From Ramlibacter alkalitolerans (GTDB lineage Bacteria; Pseudomonadota; Gammaproteobacteria; Burkholderiales; Burkholderiaceae_C): a DNA stretch of 64,000 nucleotides. The position numbers and the translations under genes are program-made. The stretch covers positions 1 to 64,000 of the forward strand of contig NZ_JAEQND010000004.1 of the NCBI RefSeq assembly GCF_016722765.1. Reading direction: 5' to 3'. Below, in pieces: positions 11,098 through 21,404 of this stretch. The first letter of the stretch is position 1. Each line of letters opens with the position of its first letter. Under the pieces are notes generated by a model, which ran no database searches, had not been told where the DNA came from, and saw only the letters and a list, made by a program, of their open reading frames with translations.

Positions 11098-11667
11098 TCA
11101 GAGCCCGCCGCCGGCATGCGGCCGCGGGCCGAGGCTCAGCCGCACGAGGGCCTGCACCAGGGTGACGCTGGCCACCATGCCCCACACCATGCCGGCGAAC
11201 ATGCCGGCCAGCACCGCGGCCGGCTCCCTCACCGCCTGCGCCCAGCCCGCGAGTTCCAGGAACACCACCGAGCCCGCGGCCATGCCGACCACCATCCAGG
11301 CGGAACAGACGAGGTTCTGACCGAGTTGCGCGCAAAGCTGGCGCCGGCAGCCGCGGCGCAGGCGCGGCATCAGGGGCAGCACCACCAGGCCGCCCGCCAC
11401 CATGCCGGCGTGGGCCAGGGGGAGCTGGCTGAGGTGCAGCAGCAGCATCGCGCCCACGCCCGTGGGCCCCGTGCACAGGACCGACAGCGTCTCCAGTCCG
11501 CCGGAACGGGCGTCGATGGCCATGCCGGCCAGCATGCCGACGGCCCCGAGCAGCAGCATCCACTGCGGGGAGTTGAGGCCGCCGCGGGCCGGCCGCAGCT
11601 TGGCCAGCGCCAGCAGGCCGGCCAGGATCAGCGCGACGCCGAGGGCGGCCCAGGCGGTGCCGGTCAT
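11098..11667 (-). CDS. Unrecognised inner-membrane protein at the end of the cox cluster
   Basis: A 189-residue hydrophobic protein with about five predicted membrane helices and repeated Gly-Met pairs within them (GAVGMLAGMAIDA, AGMVAGGLV, VVGMAAGSV, LAGMFAGMVWGMV). There is a short basic, Cys-containing loop (RLRRGCRRQLCAQLG, about residues 101-115). I do not recognise the family. Its ATG is 1 bp from the stop of the MobA-like gene, so it is very likely translated with the cox accessory genes. A role in membrane attachment or maturation of CO dehydrogenase would fit the position but nothing in the sequence proves it. Confidence 0.75.
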   Translation of the reverse strand: MTGTAWAALGVALILAGLLALAKLRPARGGLNSPQWMLLLGAVGMLAGMAIDARSGGLETLSVLCTGPTGVGAMLLLHLSQLPLAHAGMVAGGLVVLPLMPRLRRGCRRQLCAQLGQNLVCSAWMVVGMAAGSVVFLELAGWAQAVREPAAVLAGMFAGMVWGMVASVTLVQALVRLSLGPRPHAGGGL

Positions 11668-11668
11668 G

Positions 11669-12307
11669 TCAGGCCTCCGCCGGCTGCGGCAGGCCCAGGC
11701 GTTCCAGCAACTGCTGGTACGCCTGCGGGGTGTCGCAGTCGGTGGTGAAGCGATCGTGGTCCACGTCGTACCAGAAGGTCTCCTGCGGGTACTGCTGCGC
11801 CAGCTTGCGGCAGCCGATCAGGCGCCGGCCCGCTGCGACCTCGGGTGCGTAGGCGGCGCCGAACACGATCGGGTTGCCGCGTTCGCCCTGGTACCGCGGG
11901 ATCACGATGGAGCTGTCCGGATGGGCCAGCCAGACGTCCATCAGTTCGTGCAGGTCCCCGGTGCGCAGCAGCGGCAGGTCGCCGGGGCAGACGATGATGG
12001 CGTCCGTCGCCTGGGTCAATGCCGCCACGCCAGCGGCGACGGAGCGCATCTGGCCGTCTTCGTACCGCAGGTTGGGCTGCACCGTCACCGGCAGGTCCAG
12101 CACGGCGCGCATCACGTCGCGGCCCTGGTAACCCGTGACGACCACGGTCTCCTGCATGCCGGCGGCGAGCACGGTGCGAACGGTGCGCCGCACCAGCGCT
12201 TCGCCTTCGAAGGGGAGCAGCAGCTTGTTGGCGCCGCCCATGCGGCTCGACTGGCCGGCCGCCAGGACGACGGCGGAAAAGCGGGTGCTGGAACGCTCGG
12301 GCTTCAT
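11669..12307 (-). CDS. MobA-like nucleotidyltransferase (molybdenum cofactor cytidylyltransferase type)
   Basis: A 212-residue NTP-transferase with the nucleotide-binding motif VVLAAGQSSRMGGANKLLLP (residues about 12-31) and metal/nucleotide segments CPGDLPLLR and RYQGERGNPIVFG. In the xanthine oxidase/CO dehydrogenase family such MobA/MocA-like proteins attach CMP to molybdopterin to form the MCD cofactor, and the genes often sit beside cox or xdh operons. The location immediately after coxE (ATGA overlap) supports a role in supplying MCD to CoxL. Strict GTP-using MobA is less likely because of this context. Confidence 0.86.
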   Translation of the reverse strand: MKPERSSTRFSAVVLAAGQSSRMGGANKLLLPFEGEALVRRTVRTVLAAGMQETVVVTGYQGRDVMRAVLDLPVTVQPNLRYEDGQMRSVAAGVAALTQATDAIIVCPGDLPLLRTGDLHELMDVWLAHPDSSIVIPRYQGERGNPIVFGAAYAPEVAAGRRLIGCRKLAQQYPQETFWYDVDHDRFTTDCDTPQAYQQLLERLGLPQPAEA

Positions 12308-13494
12308 TGCAGTGCCTCCAGGAGGTGGGGCAGGACGGCGCGGATGCTGGCCAGGTCGGCCCCGGGCGCCAGCAGGTCCAGGTGGGGCAGCGCCGCCTGC
12401 ATGCCCTGGCTGACCGGCGCGAAACCGGGCCGGCTGCACAGCGGGTTGAGCCAGACGATGCGGCGGGCGCGCCGGCGCAGTTGCGCGAGCGCCCCGGACA
12501 GCAGCGCCGGATCGCCGGTGTCGTAGCCGTCGCTCATCACGATCACGGCGGTGCGCGAGTGCACGAGGCGCGACGCGTGGTCGGCATTGAACTGCGCCAG
12601 GCTTTCGCCGATGCGCGTGCCGCCGCCCCAGCCCTGCGCCATGAGGTGCAGGCGTTCCTGCGCGCGCCACGGGTCGGGGTCGCGCAGCGCCTCCGACACC
12701 GCCGTGATGCGGGTGTGGAAGATGAAGGTGTGGACGTCGGCCAGCTCCGCGCTCAGGGCCCGCGCCAGGCGCAGGTAGAAGAAGCTGTAGGCCGCCATCG
12801 AGCGGCTGACATCCAGCAGCAGCACGAGGCGCGGCCGCACGCGGCGCGGTGCCTGCCAGGCCAGGTGGATCGGCGTGCCGCCGCTGGCCACGCTGCGCCG
12901 GATCGTGGCCTGCAGCGCCAGCCGCCGGTGCTGGTGGGCGCGCGCCTGGCGGCGCAGCCGCAGGTGCTTGAGCCGCCGCGCGAGTTGCCGCATCAGGGCC
13001 TCGACGTCCAGCGCGTGCTCGCGGGCGAGGTCGCGGAAATCGGTGGTGGACAGCACTTCGGCGCGACTTGCGGCGTCGCGCGGCTTCAGGGGCTCGCCGG
13101 CGTCCTTGCCTGGCTCGCCGCCACCGGCGCGGCTGGCGGCCTGCTGCATCCCGCTTTCGACGATGCGCTGCTGCGGCGCGGCCCAGCGGTTGGCGGGCAG
13201 GAACCAGGCGTCGAACAGGGTATCGAAGCGCCGCCACTCGTCGCAGCGGCCGCACAGCAGCGCCTTGAGGCTCCAGCGCAGGACCTGCGCGTCGAGCACG
13301 CCGACCTCGCGCGCCGTCTGCAGCACTTGCACCGCGTCGGCCGCGCCGACGCCGAAGCCGTTGGCGCGCAGGAAGGCGGGGAAGCCCGCGAGGCGGTCGG
13401 CGGCGCGGGATTCCATGCAGAGGACGCCCTGGATTCCCGCCTCCGCGGGAATGACGGCAACCGCCTGCTCAGGGATGGCGAATCGGTTCAACAT
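12304..13494 (-). CDS. coxE: CoxE-like von Willebrand factor A domain protein
   Basis: CoxE-family proteins pair with the MoxR-type ATPase CoxD; in Oligotropha carboxidovorans this pair is needed to build the Cu-S-Mo centre of CO dehydrogenase. The C-terminal half carries a VWA domain with the MIDAS sequence LVLLLDVSRSMAAYS and later VIVMSDGYDTGD. With the ATG at 13492-13494 the protein is 396 residues; the start overlaps the end of coxD. A dispersed REP-like repeat (13426-13457) lies within the first 25 codons and encodes the PAEAGIQG peptide, so translation might instead begin at the ATG at 13414-13416 (MESRAADRLAGF). The stop overlaps the MobA-like start. Confidence 0.88.
   Translation of the reverse strand: MLNRFAIPEQAVAVIPAEAGIQGVLCMESRAADRLAGFPAFLRANGFGVGAADAVQVLQTAREVGVLDAQVLRWSLKALLCGRCDEWRRFDTLFDAWFLPANRWAAPQQRIVESGMQQAASRAGGGEPGKDAGEPLKPRDAASRAEVLSTTDFRDLAREHALDVEALMRQLARRLKHLRLRRQARAHQHRRLALQATIRRSVASGGTPIHLAWQAPRRVRPRLVLLLDVSRSMAAYSFFYLRLARALSAELADVHTFIFHTRITAVSEALRDPDPWRAQERLHLMAQGWGGGTRIGESLAQFNADHASRLVHSRTAVIVMSDGYDTGDPALLSGALAQLRRRARRIVWLNPLCSRPGFAPVSQGMQAALPHLDLLAPGADLASIRAVLPHLLEALQ
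13426..13457. repeat. REP-like palindromic repeat in the coxE start region
   Basis: It is the same 32-bp unit as at 175-206, with one base difference (core ATTCCCGCCTCCGCGGGAAT). It lies between two candidate coxE start codons. Confidence 0.8.
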
Positions 13495-14366
13495 GCCGCC
13501 GCCAGTCGCGCGACCGCTTCGCGCGGAAACGCCGCGCGGTCGTCGCGGGTCTTGATCAGGGTGCCCAGCGTCGAAAGGATGCGCTCGGCGCCATCGCGCT
13601 CGATCGTCGCAATGCCCAGGCGCAGCAATGCCGCCGTCCAGTCCAGCGTCTCGGCGACGCCGGGCTTCTTCTGCAGTTCCATGCGACGCACGCCCTGCAC
13701 GAAGGAGACGATCTGGCGCGCGAGCGCCGGCGCGGCCTGCGGCGCCTTCAGCCGCACGATCGCCAACTCCTTCTCGGGCTCGGGATAGTCGATGTACTGG
13801 TACAGGCAGCGGCGGCGCAGGGCGTCCGAGAGTTCGCGCGTGCCGTTGGAGGTGATCACCACGAGGGGCCGCGACGTCGCGCGCACGGTGCCCAGCTCGG
13901 GAATCGAGAGCTGGAAGTCCGACAGCAGTTCCAGCAGGTAGGCCTCGAAGGCCTCGTCGGCGCGGTCGACCTCGTCGATCAGCAGCACCGGCGGCTCGGC
14001 ACACGTGATCGCCTCCAGCAGCGGGCGCTTGAGCAGGTAGCGCTCGGAGAAGATGTCCTGTTCCTTCTGGAAGACGCTGCGCTCGTCCTGTTCCAGCAGC
14101 TTGATCGCGAGCAGCTGCCGCTGGTAGTTCCACTCGTACATCGCGGCGTGGGTGTCCAGGCCCTCGTAGCACTGCAGGCGGATCAGGCGCGTGGCGCGCA
14201 CGGCGGCCAGCGCCTTGGCGATCTCGGTCTTGCCGACGCCTGCGTCGCCTTCCAGCAGCAGCGGCCGCTGCAGGTCCAGCATCAGCAGCAGCGCCGCGGC
14301 GAGCGAGGGCTCGGCGATGTAGCCGGCCTGCGCCAGGTCGGCCTGCAGAACCGCCACTTCGGTCAT
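13488..14366 (-). CDS. coxD: CoxD-like MoxR-family AAA+ ATPase
   Basis: A 292-residue AAA+ ATPase starting at the ATG at 14364-14366 (MTEVAVLQADL). Walker A is GDAGVGKTE (about residues 39-47), Walker B VLLIDEVDRADEAFEAYLLE (about 127-146), sensor 1 VVITSNGTRELSDALRRR (about 166-183). MoxR ATPases act as chaperones with VWA partners; CoxD is reported to mature the bimetallic centre of form I CO dehydrogenase. The gene is between coxG and coxE, and its 3' end overlaps the coxE start by 7 bp. An in-frame ATG five codons upstream (MQEGR) is possible but places the GGAGGG ribosome site inside the protein. Confidence 0.92.
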   Translation of the reverse strand: MTEVAVLQADLAQAGYIAEPSLAAALLLMLDLQRPLLLEGDAGVGKTEIAKALAAVRATRLIRLQCYEGLDTHAAMYEWNYQRQLLAIKLLEQDERSVFQKEQDIFSERYLLKRPLLEAITCAEPPVLLIDEVDRADEAFEAYLLELLSDFQLSIPELGTVRATSRPLVVITSNGTRELSDALRRRCLYQYIDYPEPEKELAIVRLKAPQAAPALARQIVSFVQGVRRMELQKKPGVAETLDWTAALLRLGIATIERDGAERILSTLGTLIKTRDDRAAFPREAVARLAAAC

Positions 14367-14393
14367 CCGGCCCTCCTGCATGGGCGCCCTTCG

Positions 14394-15017
14394 TCAGGCC
14401 CGGCGGGCCGGGAACAGGTCGTGCAGCCAGGCCCGGAACATGGCCCACAGCAGCGCCAGGCCATTGAGTTCGCGCTTGGCCGCGGGAGGCGGGTTCGGCG
14501 CAGGCTCGGCGGGCGCCGCCTCCGCCGGCCTGGCGGCGGGCTCGTCCGGGGCCTGCACCGGCAGGCTGCGCAGCTTCTCGGCGAAATTGGCCGCGAACTG
14601 CTGCAGCACCTGGTCGGCCACGGCGGACATCAGCCGGCCGCCGAAGGTGGCCGCCTTGCCGCTGACGGAGACCTCCGCCGCGCCCACCAGGCGGCAGGCC
14701 GTGGTGCCCGCTTCCTCGATGTGGGCGCGCAGGTCCATCGCGGCGCCCGAGGTGCCGGTCGTGTCCGTGCCGCGGCCCACCAGGAACAGGCTGCGCGCGG
14801 CGGCGTCGACGTCCTTGACCTCCACCTCGCCGCGGAACGCGAGGCTGGCGGGGCCGAGCTTCACCGTGACCGTGCCCTTGACGTGGCGATCGTCCACGCG
14901 TTCGGTGATGCGGGCCCCGGGCATGCAGGCGGCGACCGCTTCCAGGTCCTGCAACAGCGTCCAGGCCGCCGCCGCGGGCCCGCCCAGCGCGAACGATTTC
15001 TCCAGCTGCACCTTCAT
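14394..15017 (-). CDS. coxG: CoxG, CO dehydrogenase membrane-anchor/SRPBCC subunit
   Basis: A 207-residue protein. Residues 1-150 form an SRPBCC (CoxG) fold: MKVQLEKSFALGGPAAAAWT, DLEAVAACMPGARITERV and SGKAATFGGRLMSAVADQVLQ are typical. A Pro/Ala-rich linker (about 160-182) leads to a short hydrophobic C-terminal helix ending LALLWAMFRAWLHDLFPARRA. In Oligotropha CoxG recruits CO dehydrogenase to the cytoplasmic membrane. Its place directly after coxL and ahead of coxD supports that role. A gap of 41 bp separates it from coxL. Confidence 0.9.
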   Translation of the reverse strand: MKVQLEKSFALGGPAAAAWTLLQDLEAVAACMPGARITERVDDRHVKGTVTVKLGPASLAFRGEVEVKDVDAAARSLFLVGRGTDTTGTSGAAMDLRAHIEEAGTTACRLVGAAEVSVSGKAATFGGRLMSAVADQVLQQFAANFAEKLRSLPVQAPDEPAARPAEAAPAEPAPNPPPAAKRELNGLALLWAMFRAWLHDLFPARRA

Positions 15018-15058
15018 GCCATGTCTCCCCGAGCGACTTTGCGTTTGTGATGGTTCAT

Positions 15059-17464
<2,406 letters not shown>

Positions 17465-17475
17465 GGTGCTCTCCT

Positions 17476-17961
17476 TCAGGCCGGTTGAGCCGCCAGTTTC
17501 TGCGCGGCGGCCTGCACGGCCTTGACGATGTTCTGGTAGCCCGTGCACCGGCACAGGTTGCCCGAGATCCAGTAGCGGATCTCTTCCTCGGTCGGATTCG
17601 GGTTCTCCTGCAGCAGCCGGTAAGCCCGCGTGATCATTCCGGGCGTGCAGTAGCCGCACTGCAGGCCGTGCTGTTCATGGAAGGCCTGTTGCAGCGCGTG
17701 CAGCGCGCCGTTCTGCTCCAGGCCCTCGATGGTCACCATGGACGCGCCCTCGCACTGCACCGTGAGCATGGTGCAGGACTTGACGCTCATGCCGTCGATG
17801 TCGACCGTGCAGGCGCCGCAGTGCGAGGTCTCGCAGCCGATGTGCGGGCCGGTGTGCAGCAGCCGCTCGCGCAGCGTGTGGATCAGCAGCTCGCGCGGTT
17901 CGACCGCCACGTCCGCTTCCTTGCCGTTCAGGGTGAACGACACCAGGATCTTCTGGGCCAT
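17476..17961 (-). CDS. coxS: Aerobic carbon monoxide dehydrogenase small (2Fe-2S) subunit
   Basis: A 161-residue iron-sulfur subunit passing electrons from the Mo-Cu site to FAD on CoxM. The plant-ferredoxin-type N-terminal cluster is ligated by Cys43, Cys48, Cys51 ([13 protein letters not shown]) and Cys63; the C-terminal four-helix cluster by Cys102, Cys105 (QCGYCTPGM), Cys137 and Cys139 (GNLCRCTGY). All eight ligands are present. It lies between coxM (25-bp gap) and coxL (11-bp gap) on the same strand. Confidence 0.96.
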   Translation of the reverse strand: MAQKILVSFTLNGKEADVAVEPRELLIHTLRERLLHTGPHIGCETSHCGACTVDIDGMSVKSCTMLTVQCEGASMVTIEGLEQNGALHALQQAFHEQHGLQCGYCTPGMITRAYRLLQENPNPTEEEIRYWISGNLCRCTGYQNIVKAVQAAAQKLAAQPA

Positions 17962-17986
17962 GCTCGTCTCCTTGGGGGCGGTTCGG

Positions 17987-18853
17987 TCAGGCGGCGGCGC
18001 GGGATTGCGCCTTCAGCAGGGCGCGGCGCGTCATCTCGCCGGCCATGGCGCGCTTGTAGTCGGCGTCGCCGCGCTGGTCGGCCACGGGGTCGCAGATGTC
18101 CATCGCGAGCCGGCCGGCTTCGGCGAGGCTCGCTTCGTCGAGCGGCTGGCCGACCAGGAAGTCTTCCGCCGCGCTGGCCCTCAGCGGCGTCGGTCCCACG
18201 TTGGTCAGCGCGATGCTGGCGCTGGCCACCTTGCCGCCCTGGATGCGCAGCAGCACGGCGGAAGCGGCGGTGGCGAAGTCGCCGATCTTGCGTTTGAGTT
18301 TTTCGTAGGCATATCCGGTGCCGGCCGGCGGAACGGGCACCTGGATGCGCGTGAGGACCTCGCCCGGCTCCAGCGCGGTGGCGTAGAGGCCGAAGAAGAA
18401 GTCCGCGGCCTTGACGGTGCGCTCGCCTTTGGGGCCGCGCAGCGCGAAGGTGGCGTCGAGCGCGAGCATCAGCGCCGGATGGTCGTTGCCGGGGTCGCCG
18501 TGCGAGATGTCGCCGCCGATGGTGCCGCGGTAGCGCACCTGCGGGTCGGCGATGGCGCGGGCGCCTTCCACCAGCAGCGGCAGTTTCTCGGCCAGCAGCG
18601 GCGACCAGATCAGCTGGTTCTCGGTGGTCATCGCGCCGATGTGGATCTCGTTGCCCACCTCGGCGATCCCGCGCAGGTCCGGGATGCGCCCGAGGTCGAT
18701 CAGGTGCGCCGGCTGGGCAAAGCGCAGCTTCATCATCGGCAGCAGGCTGTGGCCGCCGGCCAGCAGCTTGGCCTCGTCTCCGTAGCGGCCGAGCAGCGCG
18801 ATCGCATCGGGCAGGCTGGTGGGGGCGTGGTATTCGAACGGGCTGGGAATCAC
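17987..18853 (-). CDS. coxM: Aerobic carbon monoxide dehydrogenase medium (FAD) subunit, GTG start
   Basis: A 288-residue FAD subunit, the length known for CoxM. It has the two flavin motifs of the family, [13 protein letters not shown] (about residues 33-45) and [17 protein letters not shown] (about 111-127). The start is a GTG at 18851-18853 ([12 protein letters not shown]), preceded by AGGAG at a 7-base spacing. It is the first gene of the cox operon, 137 bp downstream of rcoM, and the gap carries LytTR-like repeats (18935-18984). Confidence 0.95.
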   Translation of the reverse strand: MIPSPFEYHAPTSLPDAIALLGRYGDEAKLLAGGHSLLPMMKLRFAQPAHLIDLGRIPDLRGIAEVGNEIHIGAMTTENQLIWSPLLAEKLPLLVEGARAIADPQVRYRGTIGGDISHGDPGNDHPALMLALDATFALRGPKGERTVKAADFFFGLYATALEPGEVLTRIQVPVPPAGTGYAYEKLKRKIGDFATAASAVLLRIQGGKVASASIALTNVGPTPLRASAAEDFLVGQPLDEASLAEAGRLAMDICDPVADQRGDADYKRAMAGEMTRRALLKAQSRAAA

Positions 18854-18934
18854 GCTGGTCTCCTTCCACGCCTCGAACGCCGGACGTGGTCGCGCGACTG
18901 TAGGAAAAGCGCCGAGCTCCGAGCGGGGCAGCAA

Positions 18935-18984
18935 ACCAAAGCGGGGAATCGCTGCACGAACGGCAGCCCGCCTGCACGAACGCG
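18935..18984 (-). promoter_or_regulatory. Direct repeats resembling a LytTR (RcoM) operator
   Basis: Two identical 11-bp repeats CTGCACGAACG on the plus strand (18952-18962 and 18972-18982) are 20 bp apart. On the minus strand the boxes read GCCGTTCGT and CGCGTTCGT, close to the known LytTR half-site consensus [TA][AC][CA]GTTN[AG][TG]. A weaker third box, CGCTTTGGT (18935-18943), is 21 bp further on. They lie between the rcoM stop and the coxM start, where an activator of coxM would bind. Confidence 0.65.
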
Positions 18985-18990
18985 CGGCCG

Positions 18991-19800
18991 TTATTCGCGC
19001 GCCGCGTGCGCGAGCGAATCGCCCAGGCCGAGCTGCTCCATCAGGTGGGGCGCGCTGGCACGCGACACGGGGATGTCCGCCGGCGTCAACCCCATCATGC
19101 GCAGGGTCAGGCGGCCGTCGTCGCGCACGATCTCGTCGACCTGCGCCAGGTTGACGATGTAGCTGCGGTGCACCCGCAGGAACAGCTGCGGATCCAGCCG
19201 TGCCTCCAGGTCGCTGATCGCGAGGTTGCAGAACTGCGCGCCCTGGCTGGTGTGCACCCAGGTGTAGTGGCCCTCGGAGCGGATGAAGGAAACGGAGGGC
19301 ACGTCCACCAGCAGCACGCGGTTCTTCTTGATTGTGGGGATCTTGCGCAGGCGGCGCCGCTCGGGCGCCTCCGCGGTGCCGCGCTCGGGGCCCTCCTCCA
19401 CCTTCTGGCTCACGACCTCGGTGATGTCGTAGAAGACCAGCGTGTAGCCGGTGGTGGCGCCCTGGGCGTCGCCGATCTTGGAGACCTTGATCAGCAGGAC
19501 GCGGTCGGGGATGTTGATCATCAGCGCCATCGGCGGCGCGTTGTTCACCGGACATTCGGCTTGGCCCAGCAGGAACTTGAGCTTGGCCTTGGCCGCCTCG
19601 GGATGGAAGGAAGTGACGATCTTGCCGAAGGGCAGCTTGTCCTGCACCGGCAGGCTGCGGCGGGCGAAGTCGTTCATGCCCGTCACGCGCAGTTCGCGGT
19701 CGACGTTCACCACGCCGACGTCGAATCGCTCGAGCAGGTACAGCCACGAACTCGAGGATGAGGGCGCAGGAACGGCAGCGCTGAACGGGCAGGACTTCAC
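18991..19800 (-). CDS. rcoM: RcoM-type CO-sensing regulator (heme PAS plus LytTR)
   Basis: A 269-residue one-component regulator. Residues about 18-125 form a PAS domain and about 165-265 a LytTR DNA-binding domain (HYTWVHTSQGAQFCNLAISD, LRVHRSYIVNL). It resembles Burkholderia xenovorans RcoM, which binds heme in its PAS domain and activates cox genes on CO. The proximal heme ligand His74 of that protein matches His66 here (SFHPEAAKAKLKFLL) and Cys94 matches Cys83 (ECPV). At the position of the ferrous ligand Met104 this protein has Leu93, with Met94 and Met91 next to it (PPMALMINIPDR). The GTG at 19798-19800 follows GAGGAG by five bases and gives the length of known RcoM; longer starts lack a site. 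Confidence 0.9.
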   Translation of the reverse strand: MKSCPFSAAVPAPSSSSSWLYLLERFDVGVVNVDRELRVTGMNDFARRSLPVQDKLPFGKIVTSFHPEAAKAKLKFLLGQAECPVNNAPPMALMINIPDRVLLIKVSKIGDAQGATTGYTLVFYDITEVVSQKVEEGPERGTAEAPERRRLRKIPTIKKNRVLLVDVPSVSFIRSEGHYTWVHTSQGAQFCNLAISDLEARLDPQLFLRVHRSYIVNLAQVDEIVRDDGRLTLRMMGLTPADIPVSRASAPHLMEQLGLGDSLAHAARE

Positions 19801-19997
19801 CTTCTCTCCTCGGCAACGGGACCGCAAAAGTACTCCGAACGCCTGGCCCTCGCAAGGCACCAAGGAGCCGGGCCGTGCTGCAGCGCAGCGCACTCCGTCC
19901 ATCCTCTGGGGTCTTGCCTCCCCGCGGCCCCGGGCGGAGCATGGCCGGTGCCGCGCTGCTCATTCGTGGCCGCGGTCACCTCGAAGAGGAGCCCACC

Positions 19998-21404
19998 ATG
20001 ATCGAAACCCTGCGACCGGACCCGACCTTCCACCCCTCGCCGAAGATGGCGATGGAGGCGGAAGCCGAACACATCTGCTACACGGCGCTGCTCTCGCCGG
20101 ACCGCTCGCGGCCCGATGCGCTGGCGGTGGTCGACGTCGATCCCGCCTCGCCCACCTATTCGACCGTGCTGCGGCGCGTGGACCTGCCGAACCGCGGCGA
20201 CGAGCTGCACCACTTCGGCTGGAACGCCTGCAGTTCGGCGCTGTCGCCGCTGACCGGCCACGCCTTCCTGCAGCGGCGCTACCTGATCGTGCCGGGCATG
20301 CGCTCCTCGCGCATGTACGTGTTCGACACCCAGCCCGATCCCACCACGCCGAAGCTGGTGAAGACCATCGAGGCCGAGGAAATCCTGCGCAAGACCGGCT
20401 ACTCGCGGCCGCACACCGTCCACTGCGGGCCGGAAGGGATCTACGTCAGCACGCTGGGCGGCGCAGGGCCGGACGGCACGCAAGGCCCGCCCGGCATCTT
20501 CATCATGGACTGCCAGAGCTTCGAGGTGCTGGGCCGGTGGGAGATCGACCGCGGCCCGCAGAAGCGCCACTACGACTTCTGGTGGAACCTGCCGCGCGAC
20601 TACATGGTGTCCAGCGAATGGGCGCTGCCGCCGCAGTTCGAGAACGGCCTGGTGGCCGAGGACCTGCTGGCCAACAAGTACGGCCATGCCCTGCACTTCT
20701 GGAACCTGCGCGAGCGCCGGCACGTGCAGACGATCGACCTGGGGGCCAACCACCAGATGGCGCTGGAGATCCGGCCGGCGCACGACCCGACGCGCGAATA
20801 CGGCTTTCTCGGCGTGGTGGTCGATACGACCAACCTGGAAGCCTCGGTGTGGACCTGGTGGCGCGAGAACGGCAAGTTCCACGCCCGCAAGACCGCCACG
20901 ATCGCGCCGGAGCCGGCGCCGGCCGACCAGCTGCCGCCGCTGCTCAAGGGCTTCGGAGCCGTGCCGCCACTGGTGAGCGACATCGACCTGTCGCTCGACG
21001 ACAAGTACCTCTACGTCGCGTGCTGGGGCACCGGCGAGCTGCGGCAGTACGACGTGAGCAACCCGATGCTGCCGGTGCTGGCGGGCAGCGTGCGCATCGG
21101 CGGTGTGGCGCGGCACGAGAAGCATCCGACCGGGCGCGATTTCGGCGGCGGCCCGCAGATGATCGAGATCAGCCGCGACGGCCAGCGTGTCTACTTCACC
21201 AACTCGCTGTACAGCACCTGGGACGCGCAGTTCTATCCCGACGGCGTCCCCGGCGTGCAGGCGATGTGCAAGGTGGGCGCCGGTGGCGGCCTGACCCTGG
21301 ACCGCGAGTTCCTCGTGGACTTCGGGCCGGAGTACGGCGCGCACCAGGTGCGGCTGCAGGGCGGCGACTGCTCCACCGACTCCTTCTGCTATCCCTCGGC
21401 TTGA
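19998..21404 (+). CDS. Selenium-binding protein SBP56 family, probable methanethiol oxidase
   Basis: A 468-residue beta-propeller protein of the SBP56/SELENBP1 family throughout (HHFGWNACSSAL at about 73-84, RPHTVHCGPEGIYVSTLGG, HYDFWWNLPRDYMVSSEWA, HQVRLQGGDCSTDSFCYPSA at the C-terminus). Bacterial members (MtoX) are copper-dependent methanethiol oxidases making formaldehyde, H2S and H2O2. The ATG at 19998 follows GAGGAG at seven bases. No signal peptide is seen, unlike the periplasmic MtoX proteins, so a cytoplasmic site or other substrate is possible. It is transcribed divergently from rcoM, and its stop overlaps the start of a membrane-protein gene. Confidence 0.9.
   Translation: MIETLRPDPTFHPSPKMAMEAEAEHICYTALLSPDRSRPDALAVVDVDPASPTYSTVLRRVDLPNRGDELHHFGWNACSSALSPLTGHAFLQRRYLIVPGMRSSRMYVFDTQPDPTTPKLVKTIEAEEILRKTGYSRPHTVHCGPEGIYVSTLGGAGPDGTQGPPGIFIMDCQSFEVLGRWEIDRGPQKRHYDFWWNLPRDYMVSSEWALPPQFENGLVAEDLLANKYGHALHFWNLRERRHVQTIDLGANHQMALEIRPAHDPTREYGFLGVVVDTTNLEASVWTWWRENGKFHARKTATIAPEPAPADQLPPLLKGFGAVPPLVSDIDLSLDDKYLYVACWGTGELRQYDVSNPMLPVLAGSVRIGGVARHEKHPTGRDFGGGPQMIEISRDGQRVYFTNSLYSTWDAQFYPDGVPGVQAMCKVGAGGGLTLDREFLVDFGPEYGAHQVRLQGGDCSTDSFCYPSA

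Noticed and set aside
19801-19997. Possible second RcoM site upstream of the SBP56 gene (CAACGG and CGAACG boxes)
   Set aside because: Boxes are short, dissimilar and 23 bp apart; too weak to call an operator.
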